Shown here: piece by piece, positions 8,007 to 14,358 of the stretch | Layout: each line of letters opens with the position of its first letter | Position numbering within the stretch: position 1 is the stretch's first letter | From: CAZJGG01 sp964545475 | Lineage (GTDB): Bacteria; Bacillota; Clostridia; Lachnospirales; JAISER01 | Reading direction: 5' to 3' | DNA length: 15,110 bases | Assembly: GCA_964545475.1 (NCBI GenBank) | Contig: CAZJGG010000067.1 | Coordinates: 1-15,110, forward strand | Translations under genes and position numbers: made by a program | The notes under the pieces: model-generated | What the model was told of the DNA's origin: nothing | Database searches by the model: none | The model's input: the letters and a program-made list of their open reading frames with translations, nothing else

Positions 8007-8074
8007 TAGTATCTTTTGTTTGTTAATGTATTAGAGCAAATAAAACTAGCAATTAAATCAGATACGTTTCTAAT

Positions 8075-8111
8075 AAACTAAAGCCGGGGGTTAATCCTCC
8101 GGCTTTAGTTT
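8075..8111 (-). terminator. Terminator downstream of the LRR gene
   Basis: The perfect 13-bp arms 8075-8087 and 8099-8111 (AAACTAAAGCCGG/CCGGCTTTAGTTT) enclose an 11-nt loop. The T tract is short on both strands. It lies 157 nt beyond the LRR gene stop and just upstream of the GntR promoter, so it probably insulates the regulator from read-through. The stretch from 8112 to 8267 holds nothing else that I can identify. Confidence 0.7.
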
Positions 8112-8267
8112 TGCCCTGCCTTATGTAGTTTCGTCTTATTATATAAGCCTATACTATTAAACGTCTTGATTATTACAGTACAGCGTATAACAAGACATAT
8201 GACGAGTAGATTAACTTATATAAAAATGAAATAATTTACACTAAACAACAATGCTAAGAACTGCAAT

Positions 8268-10685
8268 TTACGGCACTTTTATAAATGCAGCACGGCTAGC
8301 TGGTTTCTTGCCTGTTTCTTTAACCCAATAAGTTATAAACTCTGCGTCTTTAAGCTCATCTTCAACGTATAATGTTGTTCCATTAACGCTATATTTTACC
8401 TCGCCTCTATCAATTTGGTAACACATGCCCTTTTTAATTTTAAGTTTCCCTTTGTAAAACTTTAATACAGGCGGTTTTCCAAAGGGGTTTACAGATAATC
8501 TAAACACTTTACTTGCAGGAATATAAGTGGCTTGATTAGTATCTTTATCATAAACGGCTTGCGGAGAAGATTTCAAAAAGCATATTTCGTTTTTTAGTCC
8601 ATTTGATACAAGTAAGCCGTCTTTGGTTATCAAACCCCAGTTCATATTATTTTTAAATAAATAGTCATAGCCATTCTTGGCTTTAGTCGCCGCTTCTTCC
8701 GGTGTTTCTACATCCAGTGGAACTAACAGCCATGTGTCAGACAAGTAGTATGGCTTCAATTTTTCAGCTTTCGGCCTCATTTCAATAAGAGGGAATTTAA
8801 TGGCCACATCACTAACTTCTTGTGTTGGCTGGCTTTTCGCCTTTATAAGCTGCAAGTATTTGGCGTCATCAAGAAGCCAAAGCTCTAATGGTTTATTAAA
8901 CAGCATTTTAAATTTGTCACCCGTTGGGAGGCTTCCTTTTTTCCATGTTTTACCCTTATTAACGCTATACGCCACAATAGTATTAATATCTTCAGTTAAC
9001 ACTATTGATTCATTCTCAAGGTCTATATATGCACTGCCGTTTGTGGAATAGATGCCGGATGTTGCATCTGAGCCCGGAATGTCTAACTGCGGATAAAAAT
9101 TAAAGGTGGAGCTATCAACAGAAGTATTTTTCCAGCCAATAACCCGATCAATTGTTTTCATGCGGTTATTGTAGCAAGACAGCCAAGTTAGAATAGCATT
9201 TTTGGAAACGTCTAACATCGTCAATTCGTTGTTTGTGCAATATAATGAAGATAGCGATTTAGCTTCTGAAACATTAAGCACCGATAATTTGTTGTCGCTA
9301 CAGTCTAATACATTAAGTGCGCTGTCTTTAGGTAAAGTTAACTTAGTTAGTTGATTGTTATTGCAATACAATATTTGCATAATAGGAGCTTTCGATAAGT
9401 CCAATGAAGTCAGCCCGTTTTCATAACAATCAAGATATTCGAGCAAGTTGTTATTTGATAAATCAAGGGAAGTCAATTGGTTTTCCATACAGTATAATGC
9501 AATCAGCATAGGAGCTTTCGATAAGTTCAATGAAGTCAGCCCGTTTTCATAACAATCAAGATATTCGAGCAAGTTGTTATTTGATAAATCAAGGGAAGTC
9601 AATTGAGTAAGGCCACAAAAAAGCTCTTTAAGCATAGTGTTTTTAGACACATCAAGCGTTTTCAGAGGGTTATTTGTGCAATCTAATAATTCCAATGAAG
9701 GATTTTTAGATACATTTATTGTATCAAAATTGTTTGAATAACAATTTAACGCTTTCAGTAAAGAATTTTTAGATACGTCCAGCGCAGATAATTCGTTTCT
9801 GCTACAATTTAATTCTTCCAATAAAGTGTTCTTAGACACATCCAGCACAGTTAATTTATTTCTATAACAGTATAAATTCTTCAAAAAGGCGTTTTGAGAA
9901 ACATCTAACGAAGTCAACTGATTATCCCTAAAATTCAATGTTTGAAGAGCGGTATTCTGTGAAACATCTAATACTTTCAACTGATTACTGAAACATTGCA
10001 GATATAATAGACTTTTGTTTTGTGATACGTTTAGTTCATTTAACATATTTGATGAACATCTAAGAGTTGTTATAGCAGTGTTATTTGAAACATCCAACGC
10101 AGTCAATTTGTTATCATTGCAATCCAAATATTTCAGGGCAGTGTTTACAGATAAGTCAAGCGTTGCCAGTTGGTTTTTATTACAGTCTAATGACTCAAGC
10201 TCAGTGTTTTTTGACAAGTCAAGCGTAGTCAGCATATTATTATGACAATCAAGGGATTTTAGTTTTGAAAAATATTCAATCCCTGCTAAATTCTGGATTC
10301 TTTTGCCGCCGACATTCAACTTTGTTACATTCACAACATCGGTATCATAAATCGACCCGGTTGGTTTTTTAGTTGCTGATCTAACGGCAGCAAGAAAGTT
10401 TGGGTCTGTAAACGCACTAGTTATGTCTTGGGCTGTATTAATATCAAAGGCAGCCGGGGTTGTTATCAAGTTAAAAGTTATATCGAAATCTGTTTTAGGA
10501 AACTCGGGTAACTTTTCTAACTCCTTGCGTTGTCTTATCTCTTCTATCTCTTTTCTGTGCGGCAAGTCATCAGATTCGAGAAAATCGCCCAAGTAAGCGG
10601 TGTTTATGATGTTTGCATAAACCGGAAATTGAAAGCATGGTAACAATATAACAGCAATTAAAACAGTGATTAGTCTTTTTTTCAT
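8268..10685 (-). CDS. Secreted leucine-rich-repeat protein
   Basis: The protein has 805 residues. Residues 1-24 are a signal peptide (basic MKKR, hydrophobic core, cleavage after VYA). A charged stretch (about 35-62) and an N-terminal cap are followed by eighteen 21-residue leucine-rich repeats (about 142-519). Their pattern is LxxLxCxxNxLxxLDxSxN, with a cysteine or replacement at the sixth position, and the last repeat is degenerate. Residues 520-805 form a C-terminal region I do not recognise. No LPXTG motif, SLH domain or membrane anchor is visible, so the protein is probably released or held non-covalently. The start is an ATG at 10685 with AAAGGA 9 nt upstream. A TTG six codons earlier overlaps that Shine-Dalgarno. 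A ligand-binding or adhesion role is plausible for this internalin-like class but unproven. Confidence 0.9.
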   Translation of the reverse strand: MKKRLITVLIAVILLPCFQFPVYANIINTAYLGDFLESDDLPHRKEIEEIRQRKELEKLPEFPKTDFDITFNLITTPAAFDINTAQDITSAFTDPNFLAAVRSATKKPTGSIYDTDVVNVTKLNVGGKRIQNLAGIEYFSKLKSLDCHNNMLTTLDLSKNTELESLDCNKNQLATLDLSVNTALKYLDCNDNKLTALDVSNNTAITTLRCSSNMLNELNVSQNKSLLYLQCFSNQLKVLDVSQNTALQTLNFRDNQLTSLDVSQNAFLKNLYCYRNKLTVLDVSKNTLLEELNCSRNELSALDVSKNSLLKALNCYSNNFDTINVSKNPSLELLDCTNNPLKTLDVSKNTMLKELFCGLTQLTSLDLSNNNLLEYLDCYENGLTSLNLSKAPMLIALYCMENQLTSLDLSNNNLLEYLDCYENGLTSLDLSKAPIMQILYCNNNQLTKLTLPKDSALNVLDCSDNKLSVLNVSEAKSLSSLYCTNNELTMLDVSKNAILTWLSCYNNRMKTIDRVIGWKNTSVDSSTFNFYPQLDIPGSDATSGIYSTNGSAYIDLENESIVLTEDINTIVAYSVNKGKTWKKGSLPTGDKFKMLFNKPLELWLLDDAKYLQLIKAKSQPTQEVSDVAIKFPLIEMRPKAEKLKPYYLSDTWLLVPLDVETPEEAATKAKNGYDYLFKNNMNWGLITKDGLLVSNGLKNEICFLKSSPQAVYDKDTNQATYIPASKVFRLSVNPFGKPPVLKFYKGKLKIKKGMCYQIDRGEVKYSVNGTTLYVEDELKDAEFITYWVKETGKKPASRAAFIKVP
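9382..9605 (-). repeat. Recent 126-bp tandem duplication inside the LRR array
   Basis: Positions 9382-9479 and 9508-9605 are 98-bp copies that differ at one base (9401 against 9527). The offset is 126 bp, exactly two 63-bp LRR units, so the reading frame is kept. The duplicated residues are LTSLDLSNNNLLEYLDCYEN followed by GLTSLxLSKAP. All other repeats in the array are clearly diverged at DNA level, so this copy is much younger. Confidence 0.9.
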
Positions 10686-10741
10686 ATTTACAAATCCTTT
10701 CAATGAACAATAAAAAAAGAAATAACAACCAACAAAAACAA

Positions 10742-10758
10742 TTGAGAAATGTTCTCAA
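10742..10758 (-). terminator. Possible weak terminator upstream of the LRR gene
   Basis: A 7-bp stem TTGAGAA/TTCTCAA has a 3-nt loop. On the minus strand TTGTTTTTG follows. It sits at the decayed 3' end of the BspA-like pseudogene and 57 bp before the LRR start. The stem is short. I saw no convincing promoter between this point and the LRR gene. Confidence 0.35.
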
Positions 10759-11754
10759 ATCGTTATTGTTGTATACGTAGTATTCTCTGTGTTTAAACTA
10801 TCAAAGTTAGCCGGTGTTTCACTCATGCAATATGCAACCTGCAACCCGGCGCAGGCGTTGCTGTAATAGTTACCGTATAACCGACTATAAATTTACCACC
10901 ACCACACTTCACAAATGCATATCCTGGTTTAGGGGTAGCCGTTATGTTAACAGTAGTATTTTTTTAATATGTTCCTGTTGTAGTGCCCATCACTACTGTA
11001 GACTCTGGTGCTATATACGCCTTTACATACAAGTTGTATGGCTTTTCAAAAATTCCCCTTGAAGTATTTGATGATTTAGATAATGTATATGTTGTAGATG
11101 CTGAATTTCTATTTGCAACAACTCCAACTTCAGGGGCATTTTGCTCTGGCTTCGACGTCGATATTGTAACCTTTGTTAAAGCGCTGCATCCTTCAAAACC
11201 ACCGTCTCCGATTGTTGCATAGCCTCCCGGCTGTGCCATTGAGAAAGATGTTAATGACGTACATCCTACAAAAGAATTGCAACCGACAAAGGTCCAACCA
11301 TCAATTGCAATAATAGTATACTCTTTAGACAGTATATCGCCGTCATATGTGTCGCTGTTCTTAATCTTGGCAGGTATTGTTAGAGGCTGTTTAGAATCTC
11401 GCTTTAGGCGAATTTTTGAGTGATTTTTTTGTTAGGCAAGGAAGCGTGGAACGTTCATACTGAACAAGGTATGGGCGTTTCACGCTGACGTAGAATAACG
11501 AAAAAATAAGCAAAAATACGGCTGAATGGAGATTCTAAACAGCCTCTAAGTGTTGTTTTAGCTACCGGATCCTCAACAGAGCTAACGCAATCCTCGGTTC
11601 TATTAAGCAAAGCCAAGCCAACTTCAATCCCATTTATTATTTCGGTAAAAGAATCTCCTCCCTCTAATGGTACAGCCGCTTGCACATTGACCATAAAAGG
11701 AGACTCATTCAGAAAAATGGATAAAAGCATACACGCAATCAAAAAAACCTGCAC
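10755..11754 (-). pseudogene. BspA-like secreted LRR protein, broken by an inserted element, a nonsense codon and a frameshift
   Basis: The 5' part begins at a GTG (11754) with AGAGG 5 nt upstream. It encodes a signal peptide (MQVFLIACMLLSIFLNESPF then MVNVQA) and runs to PVAKTTL, where the 170-bp palindromic element interrupts it. Beyond the element (from 11379 down) the frame resumes as TIPAKIKNSDTYDGDILSKE, then the LRR_5-type stretch GWTFVGCNSFVGCTSLTSF and IGDGGFEGCSALTKVTIS. A TAA at 10964-10966 stops it, yet the same frame continues as KNTTVNITATPKPGYAFVKC and VTITATPAPG, a repeat typical of InlB/BspA-type surface proteins. Near 10830 a one-base loss seems to shift the frame, after which MSETPANFDSLNTENTTYTT continues to a TGA at 10755-10757. 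With three separate lesions the gene is almost certainly dead. The frameshift is inferred from coding character only. Confidence 0.75.
11380..11549. mobile_element. 170-bp palindromic MITE-like element
   Basis: The element is bounded by a perfect 21-bp terminal inverted repeat (11380-11400 and 11529-11549, starting TTAGAGGCTGTTTAGAATCT). Imperfect complementarity continues inward to a central hairpin with arms 11444-11460 and 11469-11485 and an 8-nt loop. It encodes no protein. It splits the BspA-like gene in the middle of a recognisable domain, which supports a real insertion. The outermost TTA/TAA would allow a TA target duplication, as in IS630/mariner-type elements. A precise excision leaving one TA would not restore the frame, so the target-site duplication is unresolved. 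The source transposase is not in the window. Confidence 0.8.
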
Positions 11755-11838
11755 TATATCCTCTTAAAACTTCACTTACTTTTTTATTAAATACCACAGA
11801 ATCCTTAAAAAAAACAACCCGTTATCTATGCATAGTGG

Positions 11839-11869
11839 AGTATAGTCGAACAATATACTTACTTGTCAA
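11839..11869 (-). promoter_or_regulatory. Second promoter candidate of the BspA-like pseudogene
   Basis: On the minus strand TTGACA (11864-11869) precedes TATACT (11839-11844) with a 19-bp spacer, longer than ideal. It lies closer to the GTG start than the consensus promoter just upstream. Confidence 0.4.
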
Positions 11870-11870
11870 C

Positions 11871-11900
11871 ATTATAAACTGCATCAAGTACTATTGTCAA
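11871..11900 (-). promoter_or_regulatory. Consensus promoter of the BspA-like pseudogene
   Basis: On the minus strand TTGACA (11895-11900), an 18-bp spacer and TATAAT (11871-11876) give a near-ideal sigma-A promoter about 115 bp upstream of the GTG start. The gene it serves is broken, so it now probably produces an untranslated or truncated message that runs into the palindromic element. Confidence 0.7.
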
Positions 11901-12189
11901 TCTCTAAACGGGTGGGGGATTTTTCAGTTGACAAAAACATTTCGTGAAATTAACATTTGTTTTCTTGCTCTTTTTCATTGAAACTGGTAAAATAATAAAT
12001 AAATTTTATGGTTAATCGCAGCTATGGCTGAGCGTCTTTGCAAACATCAAAAGTCGGAATAAATCAGGGCAAAGCGATGTTAGCTTTCTTGATTCCCAAG
12101 CACATGTTTTGTCAAGAGCTGTCAAAAGTGTATTTGGCAGCTTTTGTTGGATAGATAGGGTTATTATATCTGACGATATGTGTTACAAA
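11901..12189. other. Intergenic region between divergent units
   Basis: This separates the minus-strand pseudogene promoter from the plus-strand VOC gene. Apart from one plus-strand promoter candidate it holds no gene I can support. An open frame does run from a TTG at 12109 into the VOC gene, but its upstream residues (SRAVKSVFGSFCWIDRVIIS) have no VOC counterpart. Confidence 0.4.
11965..11993 (+). promoter_or_regulatory. Candidate plus-strand promoter for the VOC gene
   Basis: TTGCTC (11965-11970), a 17-bp spacer and TAAAAT (11988-11993) preceded by TGG give a weak -35 with an extended -10. It would leave a leader of about 190 nt before the VOC start. The region is AT-rich, so chance matches are likely. 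Confidence 0.35.
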
Positions 12190-12564
12190 ATGAATTTTAA
12201 AGATATTTGTCTTTTTAGTGATAATGTTAGGCAGCTTGCGGACTTTTATGAAAGGCTATTTTGTGTAAAAGTCGATGGCGATGAGGTTCATTCTTTTGTA
12301 AATACAAATGGACTTGGAATTGCTATTTATAGCAAAACCGCTGCCGAAAATGAAATGAATTTTAACCTAACCGATTGTGGTAGAGGTTTGTCATATATTG
12401 GCTTTAATTGTGATTGTGTAGATAGTGAATAACAAAGAATAAAATCTCTTGATATTTGTAAGCCAACCAAACCAAGGCTTTGGCCTTGGGATGCAAAATC
12501 ATTTCATTTCAGAGATATTGACGGTAATTTAATTGTCATCAGAAGTTGGAAAACGGAAGCCTAA
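12190..12564 (+). pseudogene. VOC (glyoxalase/bleomycin-resistance fold) protein with premature stop
   Basis: From the ATG at 12190 it reads MNFKDICLFSDNVRQLADFY, the normal opening of a small VOC-fold protein. It continues to CDCVDSE, where TAA at 12430-12432 stops it. The same frame goes on as QRIKSLDICKPTKPRLWPWD and then FHFRDIDGNLIVIRSW, which is the second half of the fold with the metal/substrate-side signature DIDGNLI. Together the parts make about 124 residues, the usual length. The TAA probably replaced a tyrosine codon. No other lesion is visible, so the damage looks recent, or a sequencing error is possible. No strong Shine-Dalgarno precedes the ATG, and an in-frame ATG four codons upstream (12178) is an alternative. 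Substrate unknown. Confidence 0.8.
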
Positions 12565-12663
12565 AGATTATGAGCAAACCCTGTGTAAATGAGGCTTGCT
12601 GGGACTGAAACGAATTTATATTTTGTTACTGGATGAAAAATAATTATAGGAGTGGTTATATCA

Positions 12664-13173
12664 ATGCAAAATATTCAAAATGACATACCATGTTTTACAA
12701 TTAGATTTGCAACAAGTGACGATTCTGATCTCATTGTAGAATACATAAGAAAATTAGCTTGTTTTGAAGGAGAATTAGACTTCGTATCTGTTACAGGAAG
12801 CAATTTAAAAACTTATTTATTTGAAAAAAAAGGTGCAGAAGTAATTATCGGTAAATATGAAGATAAGCCGGTTGGGTTTGCATTGTTTCACCAAACATTT
12901 TCTACGTTTTTAGGAAAGCCAGGCATTGGCCTGGTAGATTTGTACATTGAAACAGCTATGAGAAATAGAGGATTCGGAAAAGCCATGCTAGCTTTTCTTG
13001 CCAAGCTGACTATAGATAGAGACTGCGGAAGATTGGAATGGTGGTGCCATGATTGGAATGAACACGCCATTAACCTTTACAGAAGTTGGGGTGCACTTCC
13101 TTTGAACAATATTAGGGTCTATAGATTGGCGGACACAGCGTTGGCAAGTTTTGCTAAGGAAGCCACGGATTAA
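12664..13173 (+). CDS. GNAT acetyltransferase, spermidine/diamine N-acetyltransferase-like
   Basis: This is an acetyl-CoA-dependent N-acetyltransferase of 169 residues. The acetyl-CoA loop is RNRGFGKA at 100-107. Motif B is WNEHAINLYRSWGA at 131-144, with Y139 in the usual general-acid position. The stretch VGFALFHQTFSTFLGKPGIG at 70-89, with DLYIE after it and GRLEWWCHDWNE at 122-133, is the pattern of the SSAT-like subfamily that includes spermidine/spermine and diamine acetyltransferases. The true substrate is not certain. The start is an ATG at 12664 with AGGAG 11 nt upstream; a GTG at 12652 overlaps that Shine-Dalgarno. The next gene downstream is a fragment related to acetylpolyamine deacetylases, so the pair may once have formed a polyamine acetylation/deacetylation unit. 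Confidence 0.9.
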   Translation: MQNIQNDIPCFTIRFATSDDSDLIVEYIRKLACFEGELDFVSVTGSNLKTYLFEKKGAEVIIGKYEDKPVGFALFHQTFSTFLGKPGIGLVDLYIETAMRNRGFGKAMLAFLAKLTIDRDCGRLEWWCHDWNEHAINLYRSWGALPLNNIRVYRLADTALASFAKEATD

Positions 13174-13318
13174 ACTGTTGTTGTGAATATTTCGGATAAA
13201 TATTTCGGACAAAACAACTTGACACTTTATTGGTATATCTTTAGCGTTTTGAAAATTTACATGACTTAATCTGTACTTCATTATACTTTAAAAAATTGTA
13301 ATAGTAATCATTCAATTA
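13174..13318. other. Short intergenic region
   Basis: It contains a direct repeat ATATTTCGGA at 13188 and 13201 and an isolated TTGACA at 13218. No -10 box lies at proper spacing from that hexamer. I see no terminator or convincing promoter. Confidence 0.3.
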
Positions 13319-13825
13319 TTGCATATAGTACATTCAATCGAAATGAGTGAGAGAGAGTTGGATAGAATTATAGCAACCATGCAAAATACAAATAGTAAGT
13401 CAGTACCATTTTTGATAAACAGTCTTACAAAAGAAAAAGGAATATGTAATGAAAAAGAAGAACGAGTGAAGGAAATAAAAAAAGGACTTTCCACCATTGC
13501 TAATGTGCATTTACAATACCAAAAGGCAGACCCTGCAGAATTTCGACAAATTTTAGAAATGGTACATTCAAAAGAATATCTTGAATTTATTGAACAGACA
13601 AGCACAAATTTTTTAGAAGATGAATATATCATGCAACATGCTTTTTTACCAGAAGGAATAGAAAGCGATACACCATTAATAGGGGGGATTTTTGAACAAG
13701 CACATGAGTCGGCCATAACTGCTTTTTGTGCTGCAAAAGACATCATTTCAGGAAATAAAATAACATATGGTCTGTGCCGCCCGCCTGGACACCATGCTGG
13801 CAAGGCATTTCTTGGAGGTGATTTA
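13319..13825 (+). pseudogene. 5' fragment of a histone deacetylase / acetylpolyamine amidohydrolase-like gene
   Basis: About 167 residues match the N-terminal part of the arginase/deacetylase fold. ERVKEIKKGL is near 48-57, VHSKEYLEFIE near 82-92, and DTPLIGGIFEQAHESAITAF near 117-136. The hallmark CRPPGHHAGKAFLGG at 153-167 carries the active-site His-His pair. The zinc-binding Asp/His/Asp residues, the catalytic tyrosine and everything after the GG turn are missing, so it cannot be an active deacetylase. The frame stays open and runs directly into the NUDIX gene with no stop, so one 332-residue chimera could be made. The start is unclear: TTG at 13319 fits the family opening (HIVHS), ATG at 13343 is the alternative, and neither has a good Shine-Dalgarno. 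Confidence 0.75.
13814..13820 (+). promoter_or_regulatory. Ribosome binding site that sets the NUDIX start
   Basis: GGAGGTG lies 5 nt before the ATG at 13826. In the upstream frame the same bases encode the Gly-Gly that ends the deacetylase homology. Confidence 0.85.
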
Positions 13826-14317
13826 ATGGAAATGGATTGTTGCTTTACCCAAGACCATAACTGGTTTCGCTATCGTGCGGCTGCAATTATTATTGAGGAT
13901 GGTTGCGTTCTCCTTGTAGGCAACGAAACTGCTAATTATTTTTATTCTGTAGGTGGTGGAGTGAAAATAGGTGAAACGGCAGAGGACGCTGTAATGCGAG
14001 AGGTGTTTGAAGAAACCGGTGTTAAATATGAAATCGAACGCCTTGTTTTTATCCACGAAAACTTTTTCCCCGGTGGTAAGGGGATATTTTCTAAAATAAA
14101 CATTTGCCACGAGATTGCTTTTTATTTTCTTATGAAATCAAGAGGAACTCAGGAAACAAACAGTAACAGCTATTGTCCGGAGGGCAAAGAGTTTATAAAA
14201 TGGATTCCAATTAGTAAACTAAGAAGTTACAAAGCGTTTCCAACTTTTTTTGCCGATAAGTTAACTAATTTACCAAACCATGTTGAACATATTGTAACTA
14301 ATGAAATTACACCTTAG
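13826..14317 (+). CDS. NUDIX hydrolase
   Basis: From the ATG at 13826 the protein has 163 residues and is a complete NUDIX-fold pyrophosphohydrolase. After a short N-terminal strand (NWFRYRAAAIIIEDGCVLLV) the Nudix box spans residues 44-66. It follows G-x5-E-x7-R-E-U-x-E-E-x-G-U exactly (GGVKIGE, then REVFEETGV), so the metal-binding glutamates are present. Substrate cannot be told; such proteins act on nucleoside-diphosphate derivatives or modified NTPs. The start is well set by GGAGGTG. The frame also continues upstream into a deacetylase fragment without a stop, so an annotation pipeline may report a single 332-residue protein. I regard the shorter form as the functional product. Confidence 0.88.
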   Translation: MEMDCCFTQDHNWFRYRAAAIIIEDGCVLLVGNETANYFYSVGGGVKIGETAEDAVMREVFEETGVKYEIERLVFIHENFFPGGKGIFSKINICHEIAFYFLMKSRGTQETNSNSYCPEGKEFIKWIPISKLRSYKAFPTFFADKLTNLPNHVEHIVTNEITP

Positions 14318-14358
14318 TCCAACAAAAGGCTTTCGTTGAATATGTGCAGTTTTATATT

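Noticed and set aside
9182..10262. Regular 63-bp periodicity as a possible CRISPR or minisatellite
   Set aside because: The period is 21 codons of a leucine-rich repeat in an open frame, and the units are diverged at DNA level. There are no identical direct repeats with unique spacers.
10570..10758. 62-residue cysteine- and phenylalanine-rich frame overlapping the LRR start
   Set aside because: It is an out-of-frame reading of the LRR leader and signal peptide with no ribosome binding site.
11380..11549. The palindrome as a transcription terminator
   Set aside because: It is 170 bp long with perfect ends and inner imperfect arms, lies inside a coding sequence, and has no T tract after the outer arm. 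An inserted element fits better.
11455..11754. A 99-residue secreted protein as an independent gene
   Set aside because: Its last third is translated from the inserted element. It is only the 5' part of the interrupted BspA-like gene.
10755..12564. Reassignment of TAA as a sense codon, suggested by two in-frame TAA codons with homology continuing after them
   Set aside because: Intact genes here (for example hutI, the GntR gene and the LRR gene) end normally with TAA, and the affected genes are damaged or isolated cases. Ordinary nonsense mutation is simpler.
13218..13246. TTGACA at 13218 as the promoter of the deacetylase fragment
   Set aside because: At 16-18 bp spacing only a poor -10 match is found, and the TATATC nearby is too close.
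13319..14317. A purpose-built bifunctional deacetylase-NUDIX enzyme as a new system
   Set aside because: The deacetylase part lacks its zinc ligands and catalytic tyrosine, and the NUDIX part has its own perfect ribosome binding site and start. A deletion scar is more likely.
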